Below are positions 13,949 through 22,749 of a stretch of 58,177 nucleotides of DNA, one piece after another. Each line of letters opens with the position of its first letter. Positions within the stretch are counted from its first letter, which is position 1. Position numbers and translations under genes: made by a program. The stretch spans positions 1 through 58,177 of the forward strand of contig CACWWZ010000029.1 of NCBI GenBank assembly GCA_902764705.1. Reading direction: 5' to 3'. Source of the stretch: an uncultured Prevotellaceae bacterium. GTDB lineage: Bacteria > Bacteroidota > Bacteroidia > Bacteroidales > Bacteroidaceae. Under the pieces are notes generated by a model. The model was not told the origin of the DNA, ran no database searches, and saw nothing but the letters and a program-made list of their open reading frames with translations.

Positions 13949-16021
13949 TTATCTTGCCAGCGGGAGCCAGAGCGACATGTCGTCGATGCCGCGGTTGTCC
14001 CAGGCATAGTAAGGAATCAGGCGAATTTTCACCTTTTTCTTTTCCACGGGGCGCAAATCGCGATAGAGCTGATCGTTGCTCCATGAGTCGTTGTTCACCA
14101 ACAGGGCTTCCCCTTCGAGGGCAATCATGTCGCGGTCGCAGATGGTAATCATCTTCTCCGTGAACTGGATATCAGCGGGGATAGCAATGTCGTTGATGCG
14201 ATGACCGCCTTCGATGTCTTGGCCTTCCAGACAATAGACGATGGGACCACGCACGACGGCAATCTGGTTCTTGGCTTCCTCGACCAATGGGTTGGCCTCC
14301 ACCAAACGGGTCTTCATGGGCAGGTCGAGTTCTATCGTGTCGCCCTTCTTCCATTTGCGGGGCTGACGCAAGTCCTCAGCAAGAATGGGCTGGCCGTTCA
14401 GCTTCAGCGACATATCCATGCTCCAGCCGGGGATGTGCATGCGGATACTGGCCAGTCGCTTGGCATTTTTGACGGTCAACGTGATGTGTCCGTCCCACGG
14501 ATAGTTGGTAGTCTGCTCTATCTCCAAATCTTTGGTCTTCAACAAGTTCTGTCCGTAGAGATTCACCCAGAGCGTGTCGCCCTTCATGCTATAGGCATAC
14601 TCCTGAGCCTCGCAGAGGGTGCGCAGCGTGTTCGGCGGACAGCAGAAGCACGAGATATAACGCTGACGGTGTTTGGGCCAGCGCATCGTGTAAGGGAACT
14701 CCTTGGTGCGGCGCAGGGCTTCGGTATAGAAGAAGTCCTTGCCGTCGAGCGAGATGCCCGAAAGGATGCCATTGTAGAGCTCGTTCTCGATATTATCCAC
14801 ATACTGCGGGTCGACGGTGGTTTGGAACATGCGCCACGAATAAAGCAGCATGCCTATCTGCGCGCAAATCTCGTTGTGGGCAGCCTCCTGGGGCAGCTGA
14901 AATTGACGACCGTAAGCCTGGTGAATCTGTTGGATGGAGGGTTGATCGTAGGTGGTTCCGTCAGGCGACACACCATCGTAGAGCGCACCACAGCCACCCA
15001 TGATATAAATCTTGTGGTTCACGATGTCGTTCCAAATGGCTTCCAGATTTCGCATCAGTTGTTCCTCGCCGGTCTCAGCATAGAGATCAGCCACACCGGC
15101 ATAAAGGTAGTTGGCGCGCACGGCATGTCCCATGGCCTCGTACTGGTCGCGGAACTTATGGCGGTCTTGGTTGTGATCCTCGCCATTGGTCACGCTATCA
15201 CGGATGGCAATGAGTCCCTTGGCCAGTTCCAAATATTTAGGATCTCCTGTCTCGCGATACATTTCTGCAGCGCCCATATAGTGGCTGGGACAAATGGCAT
15301 TGCGCGAAAGTTCAGCGGCATCGTTCGTCAAGAAGTTATAGAGGAAATCGGCTGCCTTCCTTCCACATTCAAACAGAGTGGTTTTGCCCGTGGCACGTTT
15401 GTGGATAATGCCTGCCGTCATAAGGTGTCCGAGGTTGTAGGTCTCGAAATTCAGGCGCGAGGCAAAGGCATGTTTCTGGTCTTTTCCAATCTCAATGCCT
15501 GCTGCATTTTCAGTAACGCTGTGGGAATCAATGCCAGCCAAACGCTCGGCGATTACCACAGGGGTATGGATATAGCCATCAGCACGCTGAGCCAACGTCA
15601 CCTGCTCGATGAAGCGATCCATCAACTCGTCCAACTCTCCGTCCTTTGTTATTGCATAGACAGCAGCACAAGCCTCCAGCCATTTGTACATATCGCCATC
15701 GTGGAAAGGAGGACCGTGGTGCTTGCCCTGAATGGTACCGGCAGCCACCTGGAAATTGGCAAAGCCATGACTGCCATGCTTACCGTCTTTATCGAGCACT
15801 TCCCAGGGGGTGTTCCATGTGTTCCACATCTCCCAAACGGCCGTACCATGCATCACGTCGAATACATCGCCCCAAAAACCACCCGTCCATCGGGTAGCAC
15901 CCATGGGCAAGTTCTGCATCTGGGCCTGTTTGCTGCGGCTCATGTCGGTAAGGCCTTGGGCCGTCATGTATGTTGCTGTACCACAGCAACAAACTAAGCA
16001 TATTATGAGGAATCTTTTCAT
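13949..16021 (-). CDS. GH127-family (DUF1680) glycosidase
   Basis: A 690-residue secreted enzyme of the GH127 group, which contains beta-L-arabinofuranosidases and the B. thetaiotaomicron aceric-acid hydrolase. The zinc-thiolate site is visible: HNEICAQ (Glu and Cys) and SCFCCPPNTLRTL (paired Cys). An (alpha/alpha)6 barrel covers about residues 40-430 and beta-sandwich domains follow (HIPGWSMDMSLKLNG, VVRGPIVYCLEGQD). The signal peptide MKRFLIICLVCCCGTATYMT is unusual: its CCCGTAT part is encoded by a palindrome (15971-15991), so cleavage and acylation are uncertain. It lies between the esterase and the SSS symporter, 9 nt from the latter. Whether arabinose or aceric acid is the target is not settled. 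Confidence 0.88.
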   Translation of the reverse strand: MKRFLIICLVCCCGTATYMTAQGLTDMSRSKQAQMQNLPMGATRWTGGFWGDVFDVMHGTAVWEMWNTWNTPWEVLDKDGKHGSHGFANFQVAAGTIQGKHHGPPFHDGDMYKWLEACAAVYAITKDGELDELMDRFIEQVTLAQRADGYIHTPVVIAERLAGIDSHSVTENAAGIEIGKDQKHAFASRLNFETYNLGHLMTAGIIHKRATGKTTLFECGRKAADFLYNFLTNDAAELSRNAICPSHYMGAAEMYRETGDPKYLELAKGLIAIRDSVTNGEDHNQDRHKFRDQYEAMGHAVRANYLYAGVADLYAETGEEQLMRNLEAIWNDIVNHKIYIMGGCGALYDGVSPDGTTYDQPSIQQIHQAYGRQFQLPQEAAHNEICAQIGMLLYSWRMFQTTVDPQYVDNIENELYNGILSGISLDGKDFFYTEALRRTKEFPYTMRWPKHRQRYISCFCCPPNTLRTLCEAQEYAYSMKGDTLWVNLYGQNLLKTKDLEIEQTTNYPWDGHITLTVKNAKRLASIRMHIPGWSMDMSLKLNGQPILAEDLRQPRKWKKGDTIELDLPMKTRLVEANPLVEEAKNQIAVVRGPIVYCLEGQDIEGGHRINDIAIPADIQFTEKMITICDRDMIALEGEALLVNNDSWSNDQLYRDLRPVEKKKVKIRLIPYYAWDNRGIDDMSLWLPLAR
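15971..15991 (-). repeat. 21-nt hairpin in the GH127 signal-peptide region
   Basis: TGTTGCTG, loop TACCA, CAGCAACA; effectively a 9-bp stem. Reads CCCGTAT in the signal peptide. A near copy is at 19321-19341. Confidence 0.8.
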
Positions 16022-16030
16022 ATCGCAGTA

Positions 16031-17578
16031 TTAATTAAAATAGACATAGAGTGAAATCATCACGATGGCCAAAATTAACCATAGGGTTACGGCCAACTTG
16101 CTCCAACCCTCACGAATCGGGGCGGGAATGCTATACTGTTTGGGGTCTTTATCCGTCAAAGAGAGGATGACCATTGATACTGCCAGAATCACAAACAGTT
16201 CGAAGCTGAGCAGCATGAAGTGAGGCCAGGGGAGCGAGAGCCATTCGGGGGGCCACAGATAGAGCACGCCGACGATGAGACAGAACGCAGTACCGATGGT
16301 TAAGGCAAAGTTTGCAGCACGAGTAGTGGTGCGACGCCAGAAGATACCCAAAACAAAGACAGCAGCCATCGGCGGGGCAATGAAACTAAGCACCGACTGG
16401 AACACGTTAAAAAGGTTCAAGTCCTTGATGCTGTCGATGGCCACAGTAAGAAGGATAGCAACAGCCGCACCAATGACGGTAACAATGCGTCCCACATAAT
16501 TAATGCGGCGCTGCGAGGCATTCGGATTGAACTTCTTCACGTAGATATCCATCGTAAAGACGGTGCTCAGCGCATTCAACGCTGAACCTATAGTACTAAC
16601 CAGACAGGCCGTCAATACGGCAAAAACCAATCCTACCATACCCACTGGGAAGAGGTTTTCGACCATCGTGAGATAAGCCTCATCCGGGTTCTTTAGCGTG
16701 TCACCAAAGAGGGCAAAACAAATGACACCCGGTAGAATATACAGAGCCACGTCGAGAATCTTCAGCCAACCTGTAAAATTGGTTCCTAACTGTCCCTCAC
16801 GCAAGTCCTTGGCTGCCAGCACGGGCTGTACCATGCTCTGATCTGTACACCAAAACCATACACCCATCACTGGATAACCCAAAATGATAGGCAACCAGGG
16901 GAAAGCCTCATCGCTGTTGGGCTTAAACATCACCCAATAGTCGCTGGGAACCTTATCGACCAATGCGGAAATGCCTCCAACTCGGTCTAAGCCAACTATG
17001 ACCAAAACCAACGACACGGCAATGAGCAGTATCATCTGGTAAACATTGGTGTAAGCCACCGCTTTCAGTCCACCCAGCATACTAAAGAATGCCGAGATGA
17101 ACAGCAAGACCAGAGCCGACATCCACATGGGAATATCAAATACCTGTCGGATGAGAATGCCGCCGGCAAAGAGCGTCAGCGCCAGCCACGAAATGACGAT
17201 AGTCACAATGGTGTACCACGCCAGAATATTCCGCGTAGACTGTCCGAAGCGCAGACCCATGAACTCAGGCAACGTGTGAACCTTGGCTCCCAGATAGCGC
17301 GGAGCGAAGACAAAAGCCAACAGAGCAATAAACACAAAGGCATACCAGGCGTAGTTGCCACTGACAATACCTGTCGTAAAACCTGCCGATGCTGAGGCAA
17401 TGAGCATCGACGGTCCCACGTTGGTGCCCCACATGGAGAAGCCGATATGGTGCCAGCGCAAAGAGTGTTCGGCCAGAAACAATGCCCCACCCTTCTTACG
17501 TTTCGTACTGGCCCAAATGCCAATGGCAATGAGCACGGCGAAATAGATTCCCAATATCAGCCAATCGAGGCCTTGCAT
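16031..17578 (-). CDS. Sodium:solute symporter (SSS/SGLT type)
   Basis: An inner-membrane transporter of about 515 residues with 13-14 hydrophobic segments. It starts at ATG 17578 (MQGLDWLILGIYF, first helix); a GTG five codons upstream (17593) is possible. Family signatures include the first helix pair with RKKGGALFLAEHSLRWHHIG, GTNVGPSMLIASASAGF, and the GLKAVAYTNVYQMILLI segment near helix 5. It probably imports sugars released by the co-transcribed enzymes with sodium. The operon has no SusC/SusD pair, so this is the only transport gene in it. Spacing is 38 nt from the GH31 stop and 9 nt to GH127. Confidence 0.88.
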   Translation of the reverse strand: MQGLDWLILGIYFAVLIAIGIWASTKRKKGGALFLAEHSLRWHHIGFSMWGTNVGPSMLIASASAGFTTGIVSGNYAWYAFVFIALLAFVFAPRYLGAKVHTLPEFMGLRFGQSTRNILAWYTIVTIVISWLALTLFAGGILIRQVFDIPMWMSALVLLFISAFFSMLGGLKAVAYTNVYQMILLIAVSLVLVIVGLDRVGGISALVDKVPSDYWVMFKPNSDEAFPWLPIILGYPVMGVWFWCTDQSMVQPVLAAKDLREGQLGTNFTGWLKILDVALYILPGVICFALFGDTLKNPDEAYLTMVENLFPVGMVGLVFAVLTACLVSTIGSALNALSTVFTMDIYVKKFNPNASQRRINYVGRIVTVIGAAVAILLTVAIDSIKDLNLFNVFQSVLSFIAPPMAAVFVLGIFWRRTTTRAANFALTIGTAFCLIVGVLYLWPPEWLSLPWPHFMLLSFELFVILAVSMVILSLTDKDPKQYSIPAPIREGWSKLAVTLWLILAIVMISLYVYFN

Positions 17579-17616
17579 GTAGTGACTTTCCACGTTGTTA
17601 TATTAAAAATTAAACA

Positions 17617-19890
17617 TTAGATTTCAGTTCCTTTATAGTCTTTCGTTATTTCTATCGTGACTGCTTTGTTCAAGTCCATCTGATCGGTACAATCCACATC
17701 GTCAGGATACATCTTGATAAGTGCTCCGGGACGGGCAAAGACGGGCATCTGGTCCAATGGAACTTCCACATCATAGTACCAGCGGCCACCCTCCAGACGT
17801 TCTCCCGTAAAGAAATTCACCCACAGGCCTTCAGGCAAGTAGATATCCCGTTTATTCTCGCTGTTCATCACAGGACAAACAAGAAACTCAGAGCCGAAAT
17901 AATATTCGTCATCAATATGCCAACACTGGCGGTCGTGCGGATGGTGGAAAATAAGAGCACGCACCATGGGGTAGCCGCTTTCGCAGGCCTTTTTTCCTTG
18001 CTCTACGATATAAGGCAACAGACGATAGCGCAGTTTCCACCACTTCTTCACGATGGGGGCAATGACGGGATAGTGCCAAGGCTCACGCTTGCAGGTACCA
18101 TGATAACGCATGTGACTGGAGAAAACACCGAACTGCGTCCAGCGCACATAGACATCCTCATCCAATGGAGAATTCATAAAGTCAGGAATGCTATGGAATC
18201 CCGGCACGTCGTGACTCCAGAAAGCAAAGCCACTGAGACCGAAATGCAAGCCGCCTTTCAGAGAGCCAGCCAAGCCATCCCAGCTGCTGGCGCTGTCGCC
18301 ACCCCAATGCAGGGGATAACGCTGACAACCCGCCCAGGCTGAGCGTGCCCAGACGATGCCATCGCCTGTCACTTCTTTGGTAACCTCATAGGCTGCCCGC
18401 TGATAGAGCAACGAATAGATATTGTTCAGCCGTTCCGGTGTCATCGCATGATAGCGGTGATCCATATGGATATTCTCGCCGAAATCGGTTTTGATACACG
18501 TCACACCCATCTCGAGCAGCGGTTTCAACAGTTGGTTCTTGTACCAATTGACAGCTTTGTCGTAGGTAAAGTCAATGGTGCCTGCATAGTCAAGAGCAGA
18601 GAAATTGGAGGAACCGCCCGTATTGTCAGCGGCAGAACCGCTGACCACAGGAGCGCTGATATATTGGTTGGCCTTCGCCTCTGCCAACTGCTCGGCGCCC
18701 GCTGCCACGTAGGGCAGTTGCCATAGTGAGACACGGAAGCCATTATCCTTCAGTCGTTGGATGAATCCCTTGGGATCAGGGAACCGCTCGGGATTAAACT
18801 TCCATTCGCAGAGCCAGTCGGTACGGAACCAACCTGTATCAAGGTGTATCACGTCGCAGGGATAGTGCTCGCGGCGCAGATGGTCGCAAATCTCATCTAC
18901 CTCATCAGCCGAGAAATAGGTCATACGACTCATCCAGATGCCAAACGACCACAATGGGGGCATCTGCGGAAAACCTGTCAACATACGATAACCACGCAGG
19001 ATTTCCTCGGGCGTTTGGCCGCCAATCAAAAACACGTCGAGGGTCGCACGGTCGCACATAAACTGCACGGAACGGGTCGAGTGGTCGGCCAGCGAGAGCT
19101 TGCAGTAGTCACTGGTATGATAGAAACAGCCATACATCCGACTGCTCATATAAAATGGGATATTCTTATAGCAACGGCGGTTGTTGACGCCTTGTCCATC
19201 TTGGTTCTTCAGTTGGAAGGTTTGTCCGCTGAGGTCCATCTTGCGGAAACGCTCGCCCGTGCCCACAAAGCACTCGTCAGGACTGCACTTAAAGCTAATC
19301 GTGGCGCGTTCGGTTTTGTTTGTTACTGTACCACAGCAACTTACTGAACAGAAGCCCAACGGCAGGGCATCATAGCGAGGGGGCGAGAAGTGGTCGTCAC
19401 TCAAGGCGATACCCTTCGTTTCGTCACCGTCAGGGTAGAACGTGATGAAAGGGGCAGGCTGAGGGGCTGGCAACAGGTCGCTCCAGTGGTCCAACTTAGG
19501 GGTGCTGAGGTCAATAGTGGCAACCTTCTTCCCATTAGTAGCGATAACATCACCACATACGTAACGAAGGGGCAGGCGCCTTACCTCGGGCGAAAACATC
19601 AGCATATCGTCACTTTCAACCATCTCGTCATCCGTCATGGTTGTAAACAGACGGATCATGTTCGGCTCATAGGCCCGGATGACGAGATCGTAGGTTTGTT
19701 GTGCCACCTCCGTATCAGGGGCCATATCTTCTTGATGTTTTTGCTGTTGATAGGGAATGGTGACCACGATGTCGCCGTCGCGTTCCTCTATTGTAGTAGG
19801 GGTGTATGCTTTCCAAAGGGCTTCGTCCTTCTTTAGATCAAGGTCAGAGAAGTCCATGAAATCAAAGAGATGATAGTTCGTCTGTTTCAT
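17617..19890 (-). CDS. GH31-family glycosidase (alpha-xylosidase/alpha-glucosidase type), cytoplasmic
   Basis: A 757-residue GH31 enzyme without signal peptide. The nucleophile is Asp469 in CIKTDFGE and the acid/base Asp532 in GGDSASSWDG; DVIHLDTGWF and FGIWMSRMTYF are further family segments. It most resembles the YicI-like alpha-xylosidase branch. Two short elements interrupt otherwise ordinary sequence: [12 protein letters not shown] before the nucleophile strand (hairpin at 18625) and SCCGTVTN in the N-terminal domain (diverged hairpin at 19321). The start ATG overlaps the stop of the upstream beta-helix gene (ATGA, 19887-19890), showing translational coupling. It would act on imported oligosaccharides together with the cytoplasmic GH78. 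Confidence 0.9.
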   Translation of the reverse strand: MKQTNYHLFDFMDFSDLDLKKDEALWKAYTPTTIEERDGDIVVTIPYQQQKHQEDMAPDTEVAQQTYDLVIRAYEPNMIRLFTTMTDDEMVESDDMLMFSPEVRRLPLRYVCGDVIATNGKKVATIDLSTPKLDHWSDLLPAPQPAPFITFYPDGDETKGIALSDDHFSPPRYDALPLGFCSVSCCGTVTNKTERATISFKCSPDECFVGTGERFRKMDLSGQTFQLKNQDGQGVNNRRCYKNIPFYMSSRMYGCFYHTSDYCKLSLADHSTRSVQFMCDRATLDVFLIGGQTPEEILRGYRMLTGFPQMPPLWSFGIWMSRMTYFSADEVDEICDHLRREHYPCDVIHLDTGWFRTDWLCEWKFNPERFPDPKGFIQRLKDNGFRVSLWQLPYVAAGAEQLAEAKANQYISAPVVSGSAADNTGGSSNFSALDYAGTIDFTYDKAVNWYKNQLLKPLLEMGVTCIKTDFGENIHMDHRYHAMTPERLNNIYSLLYQRAAYEVTKEVTGDGIVWARSAWAGCQRYPLHWGGDSASSWDGLAGSLKGGLHFGLSGFAFWSHDVPGFHSIPDFMNSPLDEDVYVRWTQFGVFSSHMRYHGTCKREPWHYPVIAPIVKKWWKLRYRLLPYIVEQGKKACESGYPMVRALIFHHPHDRQCWHIDDEYYFGSEFLVCPVMNSENKRDIYLPEGLWVNFFTGERLEGGRWYYDVEVPLDQMPVFARPGALIKMYPDDVDCTDQMDLNKAVTIEITKDYKGTEI
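18625..18645 (-). repeat. 21-nt in-frame hairpin in the GH31 gene encoding SGSAAD
   Basis: GTCAGCGG, loop CAGAA, CCGCTGAC. The coding strand reads VVSGSAAD. The same octapeptide is encoded by the hairpin at 46801 in a response regulator. Confidence 0.93.
19321..19341 (-). repeat. Diverged copy of the GH127-leader hairpin in the GH31 gene
   Basis: TGTTACTG, TACCA, CAGCAACT: 19 of 21 bases match 15971-15991 and two stem pairs are broken. Reads SCCGTVTN. Confidence 0.7.
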
Positions 19891-21407
19891 TGTTTGAATA
19901 TAATGTTTGAACCGGGATGGTTGTCACCGATTTCATCGCGACGGATAGGTCGGCCATCTGTAATATTGCCAGAAATAGTAAAGCCGTCGGTGCGTGCATC
20001 GAGGTAGATGGCGAACCCACGGTCGTTGGTAGCATAAGGAGCCGGGAAAGGTTGCGAAATATCGTTGTTGCAGATGGACGAGCCCGGCTGGTTGCTGAGC
20101 GTATAGATGCCGCCAGCATCATAGAGTTGGCGGGCATAGTAGATGACTTTGTTATCCACGATGCGGTTGTTCTCCATACCCGTGTCGTGAGGTGTCCATC
20201 CCCAGCCGACACAGATGCCGGAATAGTTGACCCGACTCACGTAGTTTCTGCTGATGGTGCAGTGGCGTACATAGCCCAATGCGATGCCTACGGCTCCCCA
20301 GTCCTCAGTGGTGGCATCGACGATGAAGTTCTGGTCAATGGTCAGCCGTTGGCAGCGTTCTGCCAGATGCTGATAGGGACGATGCACTTCCATTGGACTT
20401 TCTGCAAAGGAACCACCCATGATGGCCGTACCGCCAATGTTGCCGAAGGTGCATTTCTGCACTACACAGTCACTGACGTTGTCGACAAAGTCCAAGGCCG
20501 TAGCTGCCAGATTCTCAAACACGACCGAGCGGAAGTCTACGTGGTGGGCGTTGCGCACGGTGACAGCACTCACGGGGCGCTCTATCCACGCCTGGTTCTC
20601 GAGGCCGTCGTCCCAGGGCAGTCCCGGGTTCTCTTTTAGCTTATAGGCGTCGACGAGGGGAAAACCGCCTTGCAGGGTGATGTGCCCTTTGTGCAGCGGA
20701 CGGTTCCAACAAGTCTTATTGAAAGTGATTCCTTCGAACGTAACATAGTTCGCACCATCTATTACGACCAGTTGCTCAATGCCGTCACGCTGTTCTGTAG
20801 TGCGCAGCAGGAAAGAGCTGTTGCCCTTTTCACCACCGATGACGGGTTGCGGCCAGGGGTGGTCGAACTCCAGGCGGCTCTCAGGCTCCATAAACGAAAC
20901 AATGGTTTTGTCGCCCACCACCTTCATCTCTTTTACTCGCAGGATGGCGATGGCCCACCGCTGGTGTACCACCATTTCGAGCGGGGTCTTCTTCGAGACA
21001 AAATCTCGAAGCACAGAGTCAGGTGGAGTAGGTATGGTAATGGTGCGAGCCTCCTTGTTGAAGTCTATCATCCGCTCCATGCCTTGCTTGGGCCACAACT
21101 GGGTGTGTTGTTGCCGGGCATCGCCACAGATAACGCTCGTGTGCTTCTCACCAATGCCACGGATAGTGAGTGGTGACTCCTTGGTGCCGCTGTCCTCGGG
21201 ACGGAGGAACAACGGTTCGTTCATATAGTAACGTCCTTCTTTAATGGTGATGGTGATGCCTCCCTCACAACGAGGGTCGTGGGTTCTTCGCCACTCACGG
21301 GCCTGTCGCAAGGCCTCGTGCAGGCTCTCGCCCTCGCTGACGATAATCTCACCAGAGAATGCCAGACCACTCACAAGGAGGAAGAGAATGGTTAGTATCT
21401 GTTTCAT
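19887..21407 (-). CDS. Second secreted right-handed beta-helix protein, GH141-like
   Basis: A 506-residue protein with signal peptide (MKQILTILFLLVSGLAFSGE). Beta-helix coils are visible in ANYVTFEGITFNKTCW, HVDFRSVVFENLAATALDFV, CVVQKCTFGNIGGTAIMGGS, CTISRNYVSRVNYSGICVGW and YDAGGIYTLSNQPGSSICNN. It is clearly paralogous to 10619-12385: both share the order LFLRPEDSG or LRLRPEDSG near residue 65, FDHPWPQP/FEHPWPSP, HRPYQ, and GWGW...NN. It is the first gene of the glycan operon, 46 nt after hemW on the same strand; no strong promoter is visible in that gap. Likely a periplasmic pectin-active glycosidase, by the same reasoning as its paralog. Confidence 0.8.
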   Translation of the reverse strand: MKQILTILFLLVSGLAFSGEIIVSEGESLHEALRQAREWRRTHDPRCEGGITITIKEGRYYMNEPLFLRPEDSGTKESPLTIRGIGEKHTSVICGDARQQHTQLWPKQGMERMIDFNKEARTITIPTPPDSVLRDFVSKKTPLEMVVHQRWAIAILRVKEMKVVGDKTIVSFMEPESRLEFDHPWPQPVIGGEKGNSSFLLRTTEQRDGIEQLVVIDGANYVTFEGITFNKTCWNRPLHKGHITLQGGFPLVDAYKLKENPGLPWDDGLENQAWIERPVSAVTVRNAHHVDFRSVVFENLAATALDFVDNVSDCVVQKCTFGNIGGTAIMGGSFAESPMEVHRPYQHLAERCQRLTIDQNFIVDATTEDWGAVGIALGYVRHCTISRNYVSRVNYSGICVGWGWTPHDTGMENNRIVDNKVIYYARQLYDAGGIYTLSNQPGSSICNNDISQPFPAPYATNDRGFAIYLDARTDGFTISGNITDGRPIRRDEIGDNHPGSNIIFKQ

Positions 21408-21453
21408 ATTACTATATTCTTAATATATAGACGTAAAGATGGTTCAAATGTCA

Positions 21454-22632
21454 TCAGGCATACACGAGCGAGCTCATGATGTAATCGCTGACGAAGAGTC
21501 CTTTTCGGGTCAACACCAAATGGTGGCCGTCGCAGCGCAGCAGTCCGTCGGTAATGAAACGCTGAGCCTCATGCAGACAGTAGTGGCGATACTTATCCGA
21601 CAGCGTATCGAGGTCAAGGCCATCGCTGGTACGCAAGGCCACCGTAATGCGGTCATTGTAATGCGTGTCGGCATCGATGACTTCACGTTCACAGGGAATT
21701 TCACCCCGCTGGATAGCATCCACATACTGGCGGAGGTCGGCGATGTTCCAAGAACGGACAGCGTAGGGGTCGGCGGCAAAACCGCCGAGAACAGTATAAG
21801 AGTGAGCAGCGGCACCTAGGCCAATGTAGGGCGTGTCGTTCCAATAGCTGCTGTTATGGCGCGAGCGGTAGCCTAGGCGTGCGAAATTGCTGATTTCGTA
21901 ATGCTCATAGCCGGCAGCGGTCAGTTTGTCTATCAGGACTTCATACATCTGACGTTCCAATTCTTCATCAATTCTAAACTCTAAACTTTCATCTCTAAAC
22001 TGCTCATAAAGCACCGTTCCTTCTTCTATCATCAGACAATAGGCAGAAAGGTGCTCTACGTCAAGCGAGAGAGCAGCATCAATGTCACGCTGCCAATCAG
22101 CAAGGGTTTCATTAGGGAAGCCATACATCAGGTCGACACTGATATTACGGATACCAGCATTGCGGAGTCGCTGGACGGCCAGTGGCACCTGTTCGGCGGT
22201 ATGGCGACGGTGCAGGAAAAGAAGCCTCTCATCATTGAAGGTCTGGGCACCCATTGAGACGCGATTGACAGGGAGCCGCCGTAGCACAGCAGCAAACTCG
22301 ACGGTGACGTCGTCAGGGTTCACTTCGATAGTAATCTCAAGCCTCCTCCCGTCCCCCTCCAAGTAGAGGGGGGGAGCATATACCTTATTAATATATATAA
22401 AGAGCTGTTCTAATTGGGGAATGGTTAACTGCGAGGGCGTTCCCCCTCCGAGATAGATGGTGTCAATACGCCCCCTCTCTTTGGAGGGGGACGGGGGGAG
22501 GCTTCTCATTTCCATCTCCCGACATACGGCATCCACATACCTTTGGCGCCATTTTTCATCCGTCGTGGAATAGAACCCACAATAGATGCAACGAGACTTA
22601 CAAAACGGAATATGTATGTATAAACCTGCCAT
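21454..22632 (-). CDS. hemW: HemW-like radical SAM protein carrying several repeat-derived insertions
   Basis: Radical-SAM protein of the HemW/HemN group (heme chaperone or coproporphyrinogen-oxidase-like). It starts at ATG 22632 (MAGLYIHIPFCKSRCIYCGF), giving the cluster motif CxxxCxxC at once; the longer frame to 22764 is intergenic. Other marks are IYLGGGTPSQL, MGAQTFNDERL, DLMYGFPNETL and ISNFARLGYRSRHNSSYW. Four short repeat types sit in frame: PPSPSKERGR (22472-22504), PPLYLEGDGRR (22341-22377, the same element inverted), SLEFRIDEE (21973-22000, heptads) and LGGFAAD (21769-21789, hairpin). All radical-SAM motifs remain, so the gene is probably functional. Confidence 0.88.
   Translation of the reverse strand: MAGLYIHIPFCKSRCIYCGFYSTTDEKWRQRYVDAVCREMEMRSLPPSPSKERGRIDTIYLGGGTPSQLTIPQLEQLFIYINKVYAPPLYLEGDGRRLEITIEVNPDDVTVEFAAVLRRLPVNRVSMGAQTFNDERLLFLHRRHTAEQVPLAVQRLRNAGIRNISVDLMYGFPNETLADWQRDIDAALSLDVEHLSAYCLMIEEGTVLYEQFRDESLEFRIDEELERQMYEVLIDKLTAAGYEHYEISNFARLGYRSRHNSSYWNDTPYIGLGAAAHSYTVLGGFAADPYAVRSWNIADLRQYVDAIQRGEIPCEREVIDADTHYNDRITVALRTSDGLDLDTLSDKYRHYCLHEAQRFITDGLLRCDGHHLVLTRKGLFVSDYIMSSLVYA
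21769..21789 (-). repeat. In-frame hairpin (7-5-7) in hemW
   Basis: TCGGCGG, loop CAAAA, CCGCCGA. Reads LGGFAAD. Shares the GGFAA reading with the element in the amidohydrolase gene at 6738. Confidence 0.85.
21973..22000 (-). repeat. Heptad repeat inside hemW
   Basis: Plus strand ctaaact, ctaaact, ttcatct, ctaaac: the same heptad as the intergenic run at 46400-46418. On the coding strand it gives SLEFRIDEE. Confidence 0.75.
22341..22504 (-). repeat. Inverted pair of about 33-nt CT/AG-rich elements inside hemW
   Basis: Copy A (22341-22377, plus) and copy B (22472-22504, minus) share about 30 of 33 bases, in opposite orientation, 94 nt apart. Each copy is itself a 7-bp hairpin (CCCCCTC, six-base loop, GAGGGGG). 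Copy B reads PPSPSKERGR and copy A, in reverse, PPLYLEGDGRR. Confidence 0.88.
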
Positions 22633-22678
22633 TTGGGGTACAAAATTACTAATAAAGTTTAATATTTGAAAGCTTTCG

Positions 22679-22709
22679 TTGGTTTTTCGCACGAAAATGA
22701 GTACTTTTA
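22679..22709 (+). promoter_or_regulatory. Promoter of the EF-G paralog gene
   Basis: TTGG (22679-22682), 19-bp spacer, TACTTTTA (22702-22709); start codon at 22750, leader about 35 nt. Close to, but not at, consensus. Confidence 0.6.
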
Positions 22710-22749
22710 CGACCGCTTTTGAAATAATAAACCTAAAGATATTACGGAT

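Noticed and set aside
14201-15997. 598-codon open frame on the plus strand
   Set aside because: It is antisense to the GH127 gene, whose zinc-site and fold motifs are unmistakable; the frame is a codon-bias shadow with no recognisable domain.
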